64,000 nucleotides of DNA from positions 806,001 through 870,000 of the forward strand of contig NZ_FOEH01000001.1 of assembly GCF_900110695.1 (NCBI RefSeq). Reading direction: 5' to 3'. Each line of letters opens with the position of its first letter. Positions within the stretch are counted from its first letter, which is position 1. Shown here piece by piece: positions 7,966 through 16,689 of this stretch. The translations under genes and the position numbers were made by a program. The DNA is from Virgibacillus subterraneus. GTDB taxonomy: Bacteria; Bacillota; Bacilli; Bacillales; Amphibacillaceae. Below the pieces are notes generated by a model. It saw only the letters and a list, made by a program, of their open reading frames with translations, had not been told where the DNA came from and did not search any database.

Positions 7966-9375
7966 ATGCGCGTATTAATTGCTGAGGATGAATTGCTGGA
8001 ACGAAAAGCGATGAAAAAGTTTATAGAAAGTAATTTTACTGATATGCGTATTGTTGGGGAAGCACAGAATGGTAGAAAGGCAATCGAACTAGCAGAATCA
8101 ACACATCCCGATATTATTTTTATGGATATAAAAATGCCGGGGATAAATGGTCTTGAGGCGATTAAAGAGATCACCAAGCATGATCCTTCAATAAAGTTTA
8201 TCCTGGTATCTGCTTATGATTCGTTCGGTTATGCAAAACAGGCCATGAACTATGGGATAAAGGAGTATATTCTAAAGCCCGGAAAAAAAGAGGAAATTGT
8301 GCGAGCAATACTCCGTGTTAAAAAAGAAATCTTGCATGAACGTGAACAACAGGACGAAAAGAGAAAGTTATTTAAAGAGCGTTTATTTACAAAATTGATG
8401 CATCAACCAGTTTCAGAAGAGGCGTATGACATACAGCAGATGTATTTTCCCGAAATGCAAACTGGGTATTTTTTGGTTGCAAAGTTAAATAGACTTGTAG
8501 ATGAAGACACAGTTGAGCTTATTTTAAAAAAGCATATTAGGCATTCTTTTATCTTTAACATGACTGAAGAGCGACTTTCTATTTGCGTTTTGGTGACGAT
8601 GAATATTGATAAAGCGGAGGTACTAACTGTGGCTCGAAGGATTCAATTGGAAATCGGGGAGAATTGCTTTATTGGAGCAGGATATCCGTGTGAATCCCTT
8701 GAAAATTTCCCGAGATCATATCAAGAAGCACTTACTGCTAGCTACCAGTTAAATAAAGTGAAAAAGCGGAACTACGGGTTTCTAAGAGAAAAAGAGAATG
8801 ATAGAAAAGAGATTATAACACGTCTGCTTGCAGAGATTGGAAAAGGTAATGACCGATATTCTGTGGATATTTTTAACGAGGAAGATTTTACAACCAGTGA
8901 CCTGGAAGAAATTTATTTTAATATAAGACAATTGCTGGAAGAACGGGGTATTTCAATTCCTGACAGTTCTATATCTGAATTGAACTCACCTTATGACTGG
9001 CATACATTTATTACGATTTGTTGTATGAATTTACAAGAATACTATCAATCCAAACAGTACATTGCAAAGGCTAAGACATTTGTTGAGGAAAATTACTGCA
9101 ACGGAGTGACGTTGGAGGAAACTTCAGCATATGTCGATTTAAGCCCCAATTACTTTTCAAATGTATTTAAACAGGAGTTTGGGCAGACATTTATAGATTA
9201 TGTGACGAAACTTCGTATGGAAAAAGCAAAAGGTTTAATTCAGGAAAATGTTTATTCATTGAAAGAGATAAGCTATATGGTTGGATATAATGACCCAAAT
9301 TATTTTAGCAGGGTTTTTAAAAAGTATTATCAGATGTCCCCTAAGCACTTTCAATACGAAATCTTTAAAAAGTGA
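7966..9375 (+). CDS. YesN-type response regulator with AraC DNA-binding domain
   Basis: 469 residues. The receiver domain fills about the first 120 residues, with acidic AEDE, phosphoacceptor Asp in IIFMDIKMPGINGLEA and KPGKKEEI. A middle region of about 230 residues is poorly conserved. The last 100 residues hold two AraC helix-turn-helix units (LEETSAYVDLSPNYFSNVFKQEFGQTFIDYV and LKEISYMVGYNDPNYFSRVFKKYYQMSPKHFQ). It lies 11 bases after the kinase gene with a GGGGGG ribosome binding site. The likely target is the ABC importer operon that begins 100 bases downstream, as cognate YesN proteins usually activate the next sugar transporter. Confidence 0.9.
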   Translation: MRVLIAEDELLERKAMKKFIESNFTDMRIVGEAQNGRKAIELAESTHPDIIFMDIKMPGINGLEAIKEITKHDPSIKFILVSAYDSFGYAKQAMNYGIKEYILKPGKKEEIVRAILRVKKEILHEREQQDEKRKLFKERLFTKLMHQPVSEEAYDIQQMYFPEMQTGYFLVAKLNRLVDEDTVELILKKHIRHSFIFNMTEERLSICVLVTMNIDKAEVLTVARRIQLEIGENCFIGAGYPCESLENFPRSYQEALTASYQLNKVKKRNYGFLREKENDRKEIITRLLAEIGKGNDRYSVDIFNEEDFTTSDLEEIYFNIRQLLEERGISIPDSSISELNSPYDWHTFITICCMNLQEYYQSKQYIAKAKTFVEENYCNGVTLEETSAYVDLSPNYFSNVFKQEFGQTFIDYVTKLRMEKAKGLIQENVYSLKEISYMVGYNDPNYFSRVFKKYYQMSPKHFQYEIFKK

Positions 9376-9440
9376 AGGTAATAGTAAAAAAGTGCTGTAA
9401 TTAATATTCTGTAAACACCTAGATTTTTTTACAATTAGGT

Positions 9441-9455
9441 ATGAAAGCGTTATCA
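9441..9455. promoter_or_regulatory. cre site (CcpA), perfect consensus match
   Basis: ATGAAAGCGTTATCA fits the cre consensus WTGNAANCGNWNNCA at every position. It lies 20 bases before the GTG start of the binding-protein gene, where CcpA would block transcription when glucose is present. Confidence 0.8.
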
Positions 9456-9475
9456 AACAAAAGGGGGATTTATTT

Positions 9476-10756
9476 GTGAAGAAATTATATGGAATTATGT
9501 TTCTTTTAGCGTTGGCACTTGTTGTTTCTGCATGCAGTTCAGAATCATCTGGGTCTGACGGTGATTCTGATAGTGGAGAGAGTGCTAAAGAAGTAGAAAT
9601 CTTTAGCTGGTGGACAGGTGCTGGTGAGGAAGATGGCCTGTTAGCCTTAATTGATTTGTTTGAAGAAGAACATCCGGATATTGCAGTTGAAAATGCTGCT
9701 GTAGCTGGTGGGGCAGGCACGAACGCGAAAGCAGTACTTGCAACTAGAATGCAAGGTGACGATCCGCCATCAACATTCCAGGTTCACGGTGGAGATGAAT
9801 TAAACGAAGGCTGGGTTGCAGCAGATAAAATGCAACCACTAAACGACTTTTATGAAGAAAATGGCTGGATGGATAAATTTCCACAGGAATTAATTGACTT
9901 GGTCAGTAAAGATGGCAACATTTATTCAGTACCAGTAAATATTCATCGAGGAAATGTAATGTTTTATAACATGCAAGTGTTCGAGGATAACGGAATTGAG
10001 GTACCAACAACATTTGATGAGTTTTTTGAAGTAGCAGATGAGTTAAAAGCTGCGGGCATAGATCCACTAGCATTAGGGGACAAAGAATCGTGGACAGCGA
10101 CTCAGATTTTTGAAAATGTTCTATTAGGTGTTTTAGGACCTGACGATTATAAGAAACTTTTTGAAGGTGAAATTGGCTTTGACGATGAGCGAGTCGTAGA
10201 AGCAACTGAGAAATTTGGTAAAATGCTTGATTATGTAAATGAAGATCATGTTTCACGTAACTGGCAAGATTCAGGTCAGTTAGTTGCAAATGGTGACGCG
10301 GCAATGATTAATATGGGTGATTGGGCAAAAGGATATTTCGCAAATGACTTAGAATTGGAAACAAATAAGGACTTTGGTTACTTTGAATTCCCTGCTACAG
10401 ACGGTGAGTTTGTTGTTATTACCGACACATTCGGATTGCCAAAAGGGATAGATAATCCTGATGATGTTAAGAAGTTTCTTTCAGTATTAGGATCTGTGGA
10501 AGGACAGGATGCCTTTAATCCATTAAAAGGTTCAATTCCAGCACGTGTTGATGCTGACGAATCTAACTATGATCAGTATGGTAAAGATACGATGGCTGAC
10601 TTCCAGGAAGCACGATTAGTTCCAAGTCTTGCGCATGGCTCTGCAGCATCAGAAGGGTTTTTAACAAAAGTAAATCAAGCTGTAAACATCTTTGTAACAC
10701 AACGTGATGTTGACGCCTTTGTTCAGGCACTAGAAAGCGCAGCACCGGAAATGTAA
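9476..10756 (+). CDS. Sugar ABC transporter substrate-binding lipoprotein (family 1)
   Basis: 426-residue extracellular binding protein. The signal peptide ends in a lipobox (VVSAC, Cys 20) followed by an acidic Ser/Gly linker, so it is lipid-anchored outside the membrane. The mature part fits the SBP_bac_1 family (VEIFSWWTGAGEEDGLLALIDLFEEEHPDI, GNVMFYNMQVFEDNGIEVPTTFDEFFEVA, MGDWAKGYF). GTG 9476 follows AAGGGGGAT. It begins an importer operon with two permeases. The genes directly upstream encode a xylose-type sensor system, so a xylo-oligosaccharide or other hemicellulose fragment is the likely ligand. No XylR-type operator was seen here, unlike in the second importer. Confidence 0.85.
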   Translation: MKKLYGIMFLLALALVVSACSSESSGSDGDSDSGESAKEVEIFSWWTGAGEEDGLLALIDLFEEEHPDIAVENAAVAGGAGTNAKAVLATRMQGDDPPSTFQVHGGDELNEGWVAADKMQPLNDFYEENGWMDKFPQELIDLVSKDGNIYSVPVNIHRGNVMFYNMQVFEDNGIEVPTTFDEFFEVADELKAAGIDPLALGDKESWTATQIFENVLLGVLGPDDYKKLFEGEIGFDDERVVEATEKFGKMLDYVNEDHVSRNWQDSGQLVANGDAAMINMGDWAKGYFANDLELETNKDFGYFEFPATDGEFVVITDTFGLPKGIDNPDDVKKFLSVLGSVEGQDAFNPLKGSIPARVDADESNYDQYGKDTMADFQEARLVPSLAHGSAASEGFLTKVNQAVNIFVTQRDVDAFVQALESAAPEM

Positions 10757-10772
10757 TAATTTAGCAGATTTG

Positions 10773-10806
10773 AGGCTGCCTCATATAATTTGGCAGCCTT
10801 TTTTCT
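10773..10806 (+). terminator. Terminator/attenuator between binding protein and permeases
   Basis: AGGCTGCC (10773-10780) and GGCAGCCT (10792-10799) form a perfect 8-bp stem followed by a long T-run. It lies inside the operon, before the permease genes, so it should lower permease expression relative to the binding protein. It also rules out upstream start codons for the next gene. Confidence 0.8.
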
Positions 10807-10843
10807 TTACAACATGAAACCTCGATGTGAGGAGGGTATTAAT

Positions 10844-11779
10844 TTGGAGGAAGTAAAGAAAAAACGCAATAGGAAATTTTCAAAAGATCAGTGGACAGCT
10901 ATTGCGTTTTTAATTCCGTCCGTTATTTTAATTTTTATTTTTGTATATGGATTTATTGGTTGGACTGGGTATGTATCGGTAAGTAATTGGAATACACTTG
11001 TACCGGATTTTTCATTCGCGGGCTTGAAAAACTATATCTTTCTGTTTAATGATTTCCGTTTTCAATCTGACTTGCGAAATACCTTGTTTTTTACAATTTT
11101 ATTTATTGGATTCGTCATAATATTAGGGATGGGGATAGCAGTTCTACTAGATCAAAAGCTAAAAGGGGAATCCTTTTTTCGTAATATTTTCTTGTTCCCA
11201 ATGGCGCTATCCTTTGTAGTTACTGGTGTTGTATGGCAATGGCTTTTAAACCCATCAACAGGATTTAATCAGTTCTTGAGTGTGTTTGGAATTAAACCAA
11301 AATGGTACACTGATACAAACATTTTGGCCGGTTATGAATGGGGAAGTATTGAGTTCGGGTTGCCAGTGGCCATTATTGCAGTTGTTATTGCTGCAGTTTG
11401 GCAGATGACAGGATTCTCGTTAGCAATGTATTTAGCCGGATTACGTGGTATTCCGGATGAACTGCGGGAAGCTGCCAGAATAGATGGTGCTAGCGAATTT
11501 CAAATATTTCGCAGAGTTATTCTTCCAATGTTAATGCCGATTACGATGAGTGTTATTATTATCATGGCCCATATCTCTCTGAAAATATTTGACTTAATTT
11601 ATGCCATGACCGGTTCCGGAGCAAATTTCGTTACGGATGTTCCTGGTGTTTATATGTTCGAAACAACATTCAGAGGAAACTATTATGCGAATGGGGCTGC
11701 TATAGCAATTATCATGTTACTTTTAGTAGCAATATTTATTGTTCCGTACCTTTGGAATAGTAGAAAGGGTGATAATTAA
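10844..11779 (+). CDS. Sugar ABC transporter permease (MalF type)
   Basis: 311-residue inner-membrane permease with about six hydrophobic segments ([20 protein letters not shown] first) and the EAA loop [20 protein letters not shown], where the ATPase docks. TTG 10844 is chosen because GAGGAGGG lies six bases before it; longer readings start within the terminator hairpin. Its stop overlaps the next start by one base (TAATG). With its partner permease it forms the pore for the sugar delivered by the upstream lipoprotein. No ATPase gene follows, as is common for this class in Bacillaceae, which share one MsmX-type ATPase. Confidence 0.88.
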   Translation: MEEVKKKRNRKFSKDQWTAIAFLIPSVILIFIFVYGFIGWTGYVSVSNWNTLVPDFSFAGLKNYIFLFNDFRFQSDLRNTLFFTILFIGFVIILGMGIAVLLDQKLKGESFFRNIFLFPMALSFVVTGVVWQWLLNPSTGFNQFLSVFGIKPKWYTDTNILAGYEWGSIEFGLPVAIIAVVIAAVWQMTGFSLAMYLAGLRGIPDELREAARIDGASEFQIFRRVILPMLMPITMSVIIIMAHISLKIFDLIYAMTGSGANFVTDVPGVYMFETTFRGNYYANGAAIAIIMLLLVAIFIVPYLWNSRKGDN

Positions 11780-12600
11780 TGGCAGCACTTAATATTGGGA
11801 AAATATTAAAATACTTTATATTAATTTTTCTGGCAGTAATATTTTTAATGCCAATCTATGTAATTCTTGTCACGAGTTTGAAGCCTTTAGACGAGGTATC
11901 ACTAGAGAGCATGTGGGCTTTACCAACATCAATAGATTTTAGTTCATATGTGAGGGCGTTTACAGAACTAGCACCAAACCTTTTGAATAGTATTTACCTT
12001 GTTGTACCAGCAACATTGTTATCAGCATTGTTAGGAGCGATGAATGGATATGTGCTTTCTAAATGGAAATTTAGAGGGGCAGATACAATTTTTACGTTTA
12101 TTTTGTTTGGAATGTTTATTCCATACCAAAGTATTTTAATACCAATGATACAATTTTTACGTACAATCGATTTATATAATACTATTCCAGGACTAATACT
12201 TGTACATGTTGTCTATGGATTGCCAATAACAACTTTAATGTTCCGGAACTTTTATGCGAATATTCCTGATCAGATGATTGAGGCCGCAAAAATAGATGGT
12301 GCGAACTTCCTGGGTATATTCCGACATATAATCATTCCGTTATCAATTACCGGATTTGTCGTTGTGGCGATTTGGCAGTTTACTAACATCTGGAACGAAT
12401 TCTTATTTGCAGTAACTATTACGACATCAGATAACCAGCCGATTATGGTTGCTTTGCAAAATCTTTCTGGAAGTCAAATTGTCCAATGGAACGTGCAAAT
12501 GGCCGGTGCATTACTAGCAGCTCTGCCAACATTATTAGTCTACATTTTTTTAGGGAAATATTTTGTTCGTGGACTATTGGCAGGGTCAGTGAAAGGGTAA
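11779..12600 (+). CDS. Sugar ABC transporter permease (MalG type)
   Basis: 273-residue second permease of the importer, with about six membrane segments and the EAA loop [20 protein letters not shown]. It ends with the characteristic [11 protein letters not shown] tail. The start codon shares a base with the stop of the preceding permease gene, implying translational coupling. It is the last gene of the operon; behind it lies a repeat-bearing region of nearly 1 kb without genes. Confidence 0.9.
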   Translation: MAALNIGKILKYFILIFLAVIFLMPIYVILVTSLKPLDEVSLESMWALPTSIDFSSYVRAFTELAPNLLNSIYLVVPATLLSALLGAMNGYVLSKWKFRGADTIFTFILFGMFIPYQSILIPMIQFLRTIDLYNTIPGLILVHVVYGLPITTLMFRNFYANIPDQMIEAAKIDGANFLGIFRHIIIPLSITGFVVVAIWQFTNIWNEFLFAVTITTSDNQPIMVALQNLSGSQIVQWNVQMAGALLAALPTLLVYIFLGKYFVRGLLAGSVKG

Positions 12601-12646
12601 CAAGCAAGCGATCACTTCTAATATAAAGAATTATGCTTCAACAGAT

Positions 12647-13385
12647 AAGAGGCGGGACATAACTAAAACATTCACTTTAAATACGAATAACAACAGGACA
12701 GGATGTTTAGAACGTTCACTTTCAATGGCTGGATCTAATACGTAGTTGATATAAACTGCGAATTACTTTTTATAAAATTTGAGTGCTATTATGCCGCTCC
12801 GGAAATACACTTCGCGCACCTAGGGCGGCTGATGAGCCTCGCTGCGTAGTCTCATCTAGGCCTCAGCTCCCACAGGAGTCTACGTGTATTTCCTCCGGTT
12901 TTGCTTACTTATTCAAAAAAATAAATGCATATTGTGATGATATAAACAAGATTTTAGACCATCTAAACCAGCAGTTGAAATATGCGAGACTCCTGTGTGG
13001 GACAGCGAGCCTAAGAGACCCCACAGGGAGCGTTCTTTGCGAGCGAGGAGGCTCGTGGTGAGCCCACGGCTAAGGAAGACACTGTGAATGCATAAGCTTG
13101 AACAGATGTCGCCTTTGTACCCGGAGTGGTGAAAGCGAGTATATTCCAACTGCGCGGTTAGTGAGCCTCACTAAATGATATTAATCGAATCTATGTCGCA
13201 GTTTATATCTAATCAGCAACATTAGAAAACAAGACATTCATCAAGCCTTTTGGTGAATGTCTTGTTGCACTTATTCAGTAAGAAAGTAGTTATACTTTCT
13301 TAACTGCAAAATAAATCCGAACTAATGAATTTTAAATCATAGTTTGGATTTTACCTTGACTAAAACATTTTTTTCCCGGCCTCTT
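12647..13385. repeat. GC-rich Bacillaceae intergenic repeat, MITE-like, with nested inverted repeats
   Basis: No gene is credible here. The core is bounded by a perfect 14-bp inverted repeat, GATATAAACTGCGA at 12748-12761 and its complement at 13196-13209. Inside are two degenerate copies of a GC-rich unit in opposite orientation: the left ends CCCACAGGAGTC (12869-12880), the right begins GACTCCTGTGTGGG (12988-13001). The left unit has its own arms, CCGGAAATACAC (12799-12810) and GTGTATTTCCTCCGG (12884-12898). An outer imperfect pair, AAGAGGCGGG (12647-12656) and CCCGGCCTCTT (13375-13385), encloses all. I recognise this style from intergenic repeats in many Bacillaceae. No transposase is encoded, so it is at most a non-autonomous element. 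Confidence 0.65.
13230..13264. repeat. Strong stem-loop near the end of the repeat region
   Basis: CAAGACATTCA (13230-13240) and TGAATGTCTTG (13254-13264) form a perfect 11-bp stem. There is no T-run on either side, so a terminator role is doubtful. Confidence 0.5.
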
Positions 13386-13567
13386 CCTATTGCAGTTAAG
13401 AAGGTGTAAACCCTTCTTATTGCATAGGTAAAACTTAGGCTTTCACCGTTAGAGCTTAGCGATAAGCCAAGTATTCTAATATTTTAGTTGTGAGTTGAAG
13501 TCTTAAGGTGGTCATCGTTTCAGTGTAGTATCTTCGATAAAAAAGGAGTGACGATTACTTTTATGCT
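13386..13567. other. Gene-free stretch downstream of xylR
   Basis: No gene seen. It contains a small hairpin, AAGAAGG and CCTTCTT around 13401-13421, which may end transcripts or be residual repeat sequence. Nothing else is evident. Confidence 0.35.
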
Positions 13568-14767
13568 TTATGCTTCTAGAGCCTTTTTCTCGAAATTTAC
13601 ATTTAAAAATTTCTCTGCTGTTATAGCGGCTACTCCAAGAGCAGTGGAGTGGATGTTTAATTCCGAAAAGTAAATGTTTAAATCACTATGCTGATACCAT
13701 AACGTATGTGTTTTCATTCTGTTTTCTAGTGTTTTCTTAAGCCATTTTTCAGAGGTAGCAATCCGGTTACCAATAATGATTTGGTCTGGGTTAAAAATAT
13801 TTATTATATTATTCACGCCGATTCCTAAATAATCCCCGATTTTTTCAAATAGCTGAATAGCATCTGGATTGTTGGCCTCAGCTAATTTATTAATATCTTC
13901 GAGTGTTAGTTCATTATTACCTTCTGGGTATATGCCCAGTTGTTTAGCTTCGTTTAATAAAGCTTGTTCAGATGCGTATAATTCCCAGCAACCTTCATTA
14001 CCACAGCGGCACTTAAGTCCATTGGCTTGGATTGTCATGTGTCCTAATTCACCGGAAAACCCTTTACTGCCTTTAAAAAGTTCTCCATTAAGGATTAAGC
14101 CTACCCCTATTCCAATACCTGCACTGATATAAATAATATTGTCGACGGTTTTTCCTACCCCGAATTTTTTTTCTCCGTAAGCACCAGCATTTGCTTCGTT
14201 TTCAATCGTAACAGGTACATCATATTTTTCTTCTATAACTGTTTTTAAGTCTACATTTTTCCAGCCTAAATTAGGTGCTAATAATACTTCACCGTTTGTA
14301 CTTACCGTCCCTGGTACGCCTATGCCAATTCCGACAATCCCATATGGACTCGAAGGCGCAGAGTTTGTTAAATAATCAATTACTTCAAATAGCCTTTTTT
14401 CTAATTCTTCATACGAAAGCTGACTGTAATTGATTTTTTTTTCGTAGCAAATGTTTCCTTGAAGATCGGTTAATGTCCCAAGTAAATAATTAACACCTAA
14501 ATCTATACCAATAGAGAACCCGGCAATTTGGTTGAAATGTAGCATGACAGGTCTTCTGCCACCACTTGATTGTCCTGGGCCTGATTCGGTAATCAGCTGT
14601 TCCTGAAGCAGTTCATTTACCAAAGAAGATACAGTTCCTTTATTGAGCCCAGTTTTATGAGCAACATCTGCCCGTGAACTCGGTGAGCTAACTTTAATTG
14701 TATGCAGCACTAATGATTTGTTTCCTTTTTTAACGACGAATTGATTCCATGTTTGATTTATTCCCAT
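13568..14767 (-). CDS. xylR: Xylose repressor, ROK family
   Basis: 399-residue transcriptional repressor. The N-terminal helix-turn-helix is SSRADVAHKTGLNKGTVSSLVNELLQEQLI (about residues 30-59). A ROK sugar-kinase-like domain follows with GIDLGVNYLLGTLTDLQG, ENEANAGAYGEKKFG, GELGHMT and the zinc motif CRCGNEGCWE. The last is typical of ROK repressors such as Bacillus XylR, which release DNA on binding xylose. It diverges from the second ABC importer, and a palindrome of XylR type lies between them; two more occur before the permeases and before xylA. Start ATG 14767 is preceded by AAGGAGA. Direct binding of these sites is inferred. Confidence 0.9.
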   Translation of the reverse strand: MGINQTWNQFVVKKGNKSLVLHTIKVSSPSSRADVAHKTGLNKGTVSSLVNELLQEQLITESGPGQSSGGRRPVMLHFNQIAGFSIGIDLGVNYLLGTLTDLQGNICYEKKINYSQLSYEELEKRLFEVIDYLTNSAPSSPYGIVGIGIGVPGTVSTNGEVLLAPNLGWKNVDLKTVIEEKYDVPVTIENEANAGAYGEKKFGVGKTVDNIIYISAGIGIGVGLILNGELFKGSKGFSGELGHMTIQANGLKCRCGNEGCWELYASEQALLNEAKQLGIYPEGNNELTLEDINKLAEANNPDAIQLFEKIGDYLGIGVNNIINIFNPDQIIIGNRIATSEKWLKKTLENRMKTHTLWYQHSDLNIYFSELNIHSTALGVAAITAEKFLNVNFEKKALEA

Positions 14768-14923
14768 AATTACCGTGTTCTCCTTTTCCTTAGATATTTA
14801 ATTATTGTAGGCCACCTTTATTCAGAACGTTATTAATTAGTATAAGTATAACACCATTTAAAGAAGTTATAAAAAGCGAGACCTCTATTTAACTATTATC
14901 GACAACTAAGTATTATTATAAAC

Positions 14924-14965
14924 TTTGTTTATTCAGTAGACAAACGATGATTTGTTTGCTATTCT
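14924..14965 (+). promoter_or_regulatory. XylR-type operator embedded in a promoter (importer binding protein)
   Basis: TTTGTTTA (14924-14931), a 5-base spacer and TAGACAAA (14937-14944) form an imperfect palindrome resembling Bacillus xyl operators. TAGACA within the right arm is also a good -35 box: 17 bases later is TATTCT (14960-14965) as -10. A bound repressor would cover the -35. The site lies between divergent xylR and the binding-protein gene, so it may also affect xylR. Confidence 0.75.
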
Positions 14966-14978
14966 ATACACATGGAAT

Positions 14979-14993
14979 TAGAAAGCGTTTACA
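14979..14993. promoter_or_regulatory. cre site, one mismatch
   Basis: TAGAAAGCGTTTACA matches WTGNAANCGNWNNCA except at the second base. It lies just downstream of the -10 box, a usual place for CcpA repression. Confidence 0.65.
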
Positions 14994-15012
14994 ATAACGA
15001 GGGGGTATAAAT

Positions 15013-16320
15013 ATGTTGAAGAAGAAATCAGTATTATTATTTGCTTTACTAGTTTTGGTACTGATGGTGTTTGCTGCCTGTTCTGAAGATGGAGATGCTA
15101 GTGGAGATGAAGCTGAAGGTGATAAAAAAACAATTGAGTTTATGCATTTGTGGCCAGAGGGTAGTTCAAAAGACCACTACGAAATTGTTAATAAAATTGT
15201 AAGTAAGTACGAAGAGGATAATCCCGGTGTAAAAGTTGAATTGGAGATTCTAGGTAATGAGCAATACAAGGAAAAACTGAAGGTACTTTCGGCATCCGGA
15301 GAACTACCTGATGTTGGAATGACATGGGCAGCAGGATTTTTAAAGCCTTATGTTGAAGGGGAGATGTTCGCTCCTTTAAATGATGTGTTAGACAGTGGTT
15401 TACAGGAAAACTTTGTGTCTGGAACAACTGAAGCGTATGCAATGGATGGGAACACATATGGACTTCCGTTAGAATTAAATATCGCACCTATTTTCTATAA
15501 TAAGGCAATATTTGAAGAGAATGGTTTGGAAGTTCCAAAGACATATGAAGAATTCAAAAACGTTGTTGATACATTACGAGAAAATAATATTGCACCAATT
15601 GCTTTAGGAAATAAAGACCGGTGGACTGGTTCATTATGGTATATGTACCTGGCTGACCGTATTGGTGGAGCGGAAACACTAACTAATGCAATTGATCGAT
15701 CTGGCTCGTTTGAAGATCCAGCACTAGTAAAAGCAGCGGAAGAAATACAAAGTTTAACAGAACTGGATGCGTTTAATGAAGGTTATAATGCCCTTGCTGA
15801 TCAGGAGGCTAAAAGCTTATTTATGAATGGTCAAGCCGCTATGTATTTAATCGGATCATGGGATTTGCCTAACTACACAACGAACGAAGATGTGCCACAA
15901 GAATTCAGAGATTCGGTTGGTTTCTTTAACTTCCCAACTGTTGATGGTCAAGGAAGCTTGAACAGCTGGGTTGGTGGACCAGGAGTTGGATTATTTGTAG
16001 CAGAAAACTCTGAGGTTAAAACTGAATCTAAAGAATTTGCTTCTTACTTTGTTGAACAATGGGGACAACAAGCTGTAACAGATGCAGGGGTTATCCCAGC
16101 AACTAAAGTTGATACGAGTTCTGTTGATCTCCCAGAAATGTATATTAATGTACTGGATGAATTAAGCGCGGCGGAGAATATTACACTATTTGCCGATGTT
16201 CAAATGGATCCTGATGTAGCACAGGTTCACCTGGATGCAATTCAATCATTATTTGGCGGGGAAATAACACCAGAGAAGTTTACTGAACTACAAGAAGAAG
16301 CGCTTGCTGAAGGTGAATAG
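15013..16320 (+). CDS. Xylo-oligosaccharide-type ABC binding lipoprotein
   Basis: 435-residue SBP_bac_1 family lipoprotein with signal peptide and lipobox (MVFAAC, Cys 22), then an acidic linker. Mature features: TIEFMHLWPEGSSKDHYEIVNKIVSKYEEDNPGV, LNIAPIFYNKAIFEENGLEVPKTYEEF, ALGNKDRWTGSLWYMYLADRIGG and YLIGSWDLPNY. It heads the importer next to xylR, under an XylR-type operator and a cre site. The downstream operon includes a cytoplasmic beta-xylosidase, so xylo-oligosaccharides are the likely cargo. A terminator and a second promoter separate it from its permeases. Start ATG 15013 follows GAGGGGG. Confidence 0.85.
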   Translation: MLKKKSVLLFALLVLVLMVFAACSEDGDASGDEAEGDKKTIEFMHLWPEGSSKDHYEIVNKIVSKYEEDNPGVKVELEILGNEQYKEKLKVLSASGELPDVGMTWAAGFLKPYVEGEMFAPLNDVLDSGLQENFVSGTTEAYAMDGNTYGLPLELNIAPIFYNKAIFEENGLEVPKTYEEFKNVVDTLRENNIAPIALGNKDRWTGSLWYMYLADRIGGAETLTNAIDRSGSFEDPALVKAAEEIQSLTELDAFNEGYNALADQEAKSLFMNGQAAMYLIGSWDLPNYTTNEDVPQEFRDSVGFFNFPTVDGQGSLNSWVGGPGVGLFVAENSEVKTESKEFASYFVEQWGQQAVTDAGVIPATKVDTSSVDLPEMYINVLDELSAAENITLFADVQMDPDVAQVHLDAIQSLFGGEITPEKFTELQEEALAEGE

Positions 16321-16358
16321 AATATAAGTAGAAGAAAAAGCTTTAATTGTATGTCCAC

Positions 16359-16396
16359 AGGCTGTCGATAAGAAACTCGACAGCCTTATTTTTTTG
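16359..16396 (+). terminator. Strong terminator between binding protein and permease genes
   Basis: AGGCTGTCGA (16359-16368) and TCGACAGCCT (16377-16386) form a perfect 10-bp stem followed by TATTTTTTT. It should end most transcripts of the binding-protein gene; permeases then depend on the next promoter. Confidence 0.85.
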
Positions 16397-16478
16397 GTGA
16401 AAAAATAGGGCCATAGTAATCTGCTATACTATTACTACTAGCTACAAGTTTACTGATATAAACTAAACTGATATAAAC

Positions 16479-16520
16479 TTTGTTTATCCACTAGACAAAC
16501 AGCTCGTATTTTGATATTCT
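16479..16520 (+). promoter_or_regulatory. XylR-type operator embedded in a promoter (permease operon)
   Basis: TTTGTTTA (16479-16486), 5-base spacer, TAGACAAA (16492-16499); TAGACA as -35 and TATTCT (16515-16520) as -10 with 17 bases between them. Same layout as the sites at 14924 and 20828. Just upstream ACTGATATAAACT occurs twice in tandem (from about 16453). Confidence 0.75.
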
Positions 16521-16577
16521 AAAACTGCACTTTAATAAGAATGGTATAGTACTTATTAAAGTTTTTTAATTATAAAA

Positions 16578-16592
16578 AAGAAAACGGTTACA
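16578..16592. promoter_or_regulatory. cre site, one mismatch
   Basis: AAGAAAACGGTTACA matches the cre consensus except at the second base. It lies about 50 bases inside the predicted transcript, where CcpA could act as a roadblock. Confidence 0.55.
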
Positions 16593-16689
16593 ATGAAGTT
16601 TGGTGAAACATATGAAGCGCAAAGGTTTCAATAAGAAAATTAGTTTACTAGCTTAGCGATTTATATACAATCATTTGGGGGTGAAGGTT

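Noticed and set aside
9410-9445. ACCTA...TAGGT inverted pair as YesN binding site
   Set aside because: Only 5-base arms around an AT-rich spacer and no second copy to support it.
10790-10843. Upstream start for the MalF-type permease
   Set aside because: This part lies on the terminator hairpin and its T-run; TTG 10844 has GAGGAGGG in front.
12783-13061. Open frame of 92 codons in the GC-rich repeat
   Set aside because: It runs through inverted repeat units, has no ribosome binding site and no protein-like composition; an antisense frame of similar length covers the same DNA.
12748-13209. Insertion sequence
   Set aside because: Terminal inverted repeats exist, but no transposase frame or clear target duplication was seen.
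16453-16486. Tandem ACTGATATAAACT before the second xyl operator as a separate regulatory site
   Set aside because: Seen only once as a tandem and partly within the conserved TATAAAC leader of the operator; it may be a chance duplication.
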